Origin: Desulfobacterales bacterium
GTDB taxonomy: Bacteria; Desulfobacterota; DSM-4660; Desulfatiglandales; Desulfatiglandaceae
DNA length: 7,194 nt
Assembly (NCBI GenBank): GCA_021107495.1
Contig: JAIOSR010000068.1
Location: forward strand, 1 to 7,194
Reading direction: 5' to 3'
The notes under the pieces were generated by a model. That model saw nothing but the letters and a program-made list of their open reading frames with translations. It searched no databases and was not told the DNA's origin. The translations under genes and the position numbers were made by a program. Shown here one piece after another: positions 5,081 to 7,194 of the stretch; the first letter of the stretch is position 1, and each line of letters begins with the position of its first letter.

Positions 5081-6637
5081 GTGGCAAGTAACCTTTACAA
5101 ACAAAAAGTGCTGATCCTGGACTTTGGTTCACAGTATACCCAGCTTATTGCAAGACGGGTTCGGGAGACCAAGGTCTACTGCGAGATTCATCCCTTCAAT
5201 CTGGATTTTGAGAAAATAAAGGCCTTTTCACCAAAGGGAATTATCCTTTCGGGCGGGCCTTCCAGCATATATGACAAAGACGCTCCCTTGGCCGACAAAC
5301 GGATTCTCGATCTGGAAGTGCCGATTCTGGGAATCTGTTACGGCATGCAATTCCTCACCCACCTGTTCGGCGGTGTGGTTGCAAGGGCCTCGGATCGTGA
5401 ATACGGGAATGCACTTATAACAATTAAGGATGACAAAGACCTGTTTTACGGCCTTGAAAAAACAGAAGGGCAAACCGTGTGGATGAGCCATGGAGACCGC
5501 ATCGATCGAATGCCCGAAGGATTTGAGGTCTTAGCGGGCAGCAGGAACAGCCCGGTCGCGGCCATGGCCGATAAATCGAGAAAGCATTTCGGGGTCCAGT
5601 TCCATCCGGAAGTGGCCCACACACCGGAAGGCCCCAGGATTCTCAAAAATTTTCTTTTCAGGATATGCGGATGCGAGCCATCCTGGACCATGAGTTCATT
5701 TGTCCGCCGGACCATAAAGAAATTAAGGGAACAGGTCGGGGATGACCGGGTGATCTGCGGGCTCTCGGGTGGGGTGGATTCTTCAGTGACCGCGGTCCTG
5801 CTGCACAGGGCAATCGGAAAGAAGCTGTCCTGCATACTTGTGGATAACGGCCTTATGCGAAGGGGGGAGGCACAGGAGGTAATGGAGCTGTTCCGGGGAT
5901 ATTACGGAATGGATTTACACTTAGTGGATGTGTCCGAACATTTTTTAGAACAACTCAAGGGTGTTGAAGATCCCGAGAAAAAAAGAAAAATAATCGGCAG
6001 GGAGTTCATAAGGGTTTTTGAAAAAAAGGCCGGTGAATTGGGAAAGGCAAAATACCTGGCACAGGGGACCCTTTATCCTGATGTTATTGAGAGTGTCTCC
6101 TTTAAAGGGCCTTCCGCCACCATCAAAAGCCACCACAATGTGGGCGGACTGCCCGATGTGATGAAACTGAAGCTCATTGAACCGCTTCGGGAGCTTTTTA
6201 AGGATGAAGGTCGCCAGGTGGGTCTGGAGCTTGATCTTCCCAGGGAAATGGGGATGCGCCAGCCCTTTCCGGGACCGGGACTGGCAGTAAGGATATTAGG
6301 CGAGGTGACACGTGAACGTCTGGAGATATTGAGGTCCGCGGATGTCGTTGTTCTGGAAGAGATCAGGAAGGCGGGGCTATATGAAAAGGTCTGGCAGTCC
6401 TTTGCCGTTCTTTTGCCCGTGAGAACAGTCGGTGTTATGGGTGATGAGAGGACCTATGAAAACGTCATTGCAGTCCGAGTAGTGGACAGCCTCGATGCCA
6501 TGACGGCAGACTGGTCGCGGATCCCCTACGAGGTAATGGCAAATATTTCTAGCAGGATTATCAACAGCGTAAAAGGCGTGAACCGCGTTGTTTATGATAT
6601 CTCATCCAAGCCGCCAAGTACTATTGAGTGGGAGTAA
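5081..6637 (+). CDS. guaA: GMP synthetase, glutamine-hydrolysing
   Basis: Converts XMP to GMP using ATP and ammonia released from glutamine, completing the route opened by guaB. The 518 residues from GTG at 5081 match the family's usual length. Domains in order: class I glutamine amidotransferase (about 8-195) with FGSQYTQLIARRVRE, the nucleophile Cys86 in GICYGMQ, and His175 and Glu177 in QFHPEVAHT; ATP pyrophosphatase (about 200-390) with PP-loop LSGGVDSS at 228-235, DNGLMRRGE, and the GPSATIKSHHNVGGLP segment; then the C-terminal dimerisation domain, starting after FPGPGLAVRILGEVT and ending in SSKPPSTIEWE, a typical GuaA end involved in XMP binding. All catalytic residues are present. GTG with a good GGAG site is chosen over the upstream TTG. 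guaA is separated from guaB by repeats and probably has its own promoter; no known riboswitch is visible. Confidence 0.98.
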   Translation: MASNLYKQKVLILDFGSQYTQLIARRVRETKVYCEIHPFNLDFEKIKAFSPKGIILSGGPSSIYDKDAPLADKRILDLEVPILGICYGMQFLTHLFGGVVARASDREYGNALITIKDDKDLFYGLEKTEGQTVWMSHGDRIDRMPEGFEVLAGSRNSPVAAMADKSRKHFGVQFHPEVAHTPEGPRILKNFLFRICGCEPSWTMSSFVRRTIKKLREQVGDDRVICGLSGGVDSSVTAVLLHRAIGKKLSCILVDNGLMRRGEAQEVMELFRGYYGMDLHLVDVSEHFLEQLKGVEDPEKKRKIIGREFIRVFEKKAGELGKAKYLAQGTLYPDVIESVSFKGPSATIKSHHNVGGLPDVMKLKLIEPLRELFKDEGRQVGLELDLPREMGMRQPFPGPGLAVRILGEVTRERLEILRSADVVVLEEIRKAGLYEKVWQSFAVLLPVRTVGVMGDERTYENVIAVRVVDSLDAMTADWSRIPYEVMANISSRIINSVKGVNRVVYDISSKPPSTIEWE

Positions 6638-6685
6638 TTGGAAATTTCAATATTTGTAGCACGTTAGCCTCTCGAAAAATATACT

Positions 6686-6759
6686 GACAGGGTAAGAGGA
6701 TAGACAAGATTTTGTTTTAAGTGCATAAACAAGGTGTAATGCTTTAGGTTCATCCTGTC
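6686..6759. repeat. Second GACAGG...CCTGTC repeat unit, downstream of guaA
   Basis: The left end at 6686-6711 matches 4611-4636 at 21 of 26 positions, both ending GACAAGATT or AACAAGATT. The right end at 6747-6759 (GGTTCATCCTGTC) resembles GGTCCATCCTGT at 5017-5028. The terminal six bases, GACAGG and CCTGTC, are complementary. It fills half of the spacer before the LUD gene, so guaA is bracketed by members of one repeat family. No better terminator for guaA was found in the 157-bp spacer (6638-6794). Confidence 0.55.
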
Positions 6760-6782
6760 AAAAAAGTCCGTTACAATCAGCC

Positions 6783-6789
6783 AAGGAGG
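6783..6789 (+). promoter_or_regulatory. Near-perfect ribosome binding site of the LUD gene
   Basis: AAGGAGG at 6783-6789 lies 5 nt before ATG at 6795. It is the strongest Shine-Dalgarno sequence in the window and fixes the start of the last, truncated gene. Confidence 0.85.
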
Positions 6790-6794
6790 CGATA

Positions 6795-7194
6795 ATGGAA
6801 AAACCCACGGAAAATTACTGGCAGAAGCGCCTGGCCGATGTCAAGAATGCTTTGCAAGGGAACAACTTCGAGGTTTTTTTGGCGAATACGGCCGTCGAGG
6901 CAAGGGAGATCGTGCAAAAGGAAATCATTGCCCGAATCGATATAAAAAGCGTGTCGTGGGGCGGTTCAATGACGTTTATGGCTACCGGCCTGTATGAGGC
7001 CATAAAGAACGACCCGGACCTGGAGGTCCTTGATACGTTTGACAAGAGCATTACCGGTGACAAAAACCTGGAACTGCGCCGAAGGTCGCTCTTTGCGGAC
7101 CTGTTTATTACAGGCACAAACGCGGTCACCGAAAGCGGCGTTCTCGTGAATCTCGACATGATCGGCAACCGAGTCGCAGGCATTACCTTCGGCC
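6795..7194 (+). CDS. LUD-domain protein (LutC/YkgG-like, lactate-utilisation type), N-terminal part
   Basis: The gene starts at ATG 6795 and runs off the right edge; 133 codons are visible without a stop. The protein starts MEKPTENYWQKRLADVKNALQ. Seen directly: SVSWGGSMTFMATGLYEAI at about 53-71, the common SxGxS nucleotide-loop-like segment of the LUD (DUF162) domain; then LFITGTNAVTESGVLVNLD at about 105-123 and GNRVAGITFG just before the edge, both hallmark LUD segments. In the LutABC/LldEFG systems, LUD proteins with Fe-S partners oxidise lactate, but many anaerobes carry stand-alone LUD proteins of unproven function. No lutA, lutB or lactate permease is visible upstream, so lactate oxidation is only a possibility. 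The minus-strand frame at 6815-7183 is its shadow. Confidence 0.88.
   Translation, partial: MEKPTENYWQKRLADVKNALQGNNFEVFLANTAVEAREIVQKEIIARIDIKSVSWGGSMTFMATGLYEAIKNDPDLEVLDTFDKSITGDKNLELRRRSLFADLFITGTNAVTESGVLVNLDMIGNRVAGITFG

Noticed and set aside
6654..6685. TATACT (6680-6685) as a -10 box for the LUD gene
   Set aside because: The -10 box is good, but the nearest -35-like sequence (TTGTAG) is 20 bp away, and a 17-bp spacing gives no match.

Overview
The window looks like ordinary chromosome from a Gram-negative, anaerobe-like bacterium, most plausibly a member of the Desulfobacterota or a related former deltaproteobacterial lineage. That placement is an inference. It rests on an RseC-like membrane protein, a stand-alone LUD-domain protein, a radical SAM protein of the CPHNxCTFC type, and AT-rich intergenic spacers full of small palindromic repeats. 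I recognised no phage gene, transposase, CRISPR array, tRNA or rRNA.

Layout, all genes on the + strand. Positions 1-182 hold the last 59 codons of an M24 (Xaa-Pro aminopeptidase type) metallopeptidase. A repeat-rich spacer (183-533) follows, then an RseC/SoxR-reducing-type membrane protein (534-995). A second palindromic-repeat spacer (996-1263) precedes a tight run of three genes: a radical SAM protein (1264-2139), a short Ppx/GppA phosphatase (2179-3102) and guaB, IMP dehydrogenase (3124-4587). The gaps of 39 and 21 bp suggest one transcript. A 493-bp spacer (4588-5080) with nested inverted repeats separates guaB from guaA, GMP synthetase (5081-6637). A 157-bp spacer with a relative of the same repeat leads to a LUD-domain (LutC/YkgG-like) gene that starts at 6795 and runs off the right edge.

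How the genes work together: guaB and guaA encode the two committed steps from IMP to GMP (IMP to XMP, then XMP to GMP). The Ppx/GppA gene sits 21 bp upstream of guaB. Some members of that family hydrolyse pppGpp and others hydrolyse polyphosphate, so a link between guanine nucleotide synthesis and alarmone or polyphosphate turnover is possible, but the sequence does not prove it. The radical SAM protein has unknown chemistry.

I do not see a convincing undescribed system. The material most worth a second look is in the spacers. A 428-bp segment between guaB and guaA is framed by imperfect 26-bp inverted repeats and has a shorter relative after guaA. A nested stem-loop lies in the same spacer. 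Two related CTTCG hairpins occur in two different spacers. Within the genes, the radical SAM cluster is CX4CX2C rather than CX3CX2C, and the Ppx/GppA protein has substitutions at two usually conserved positions.
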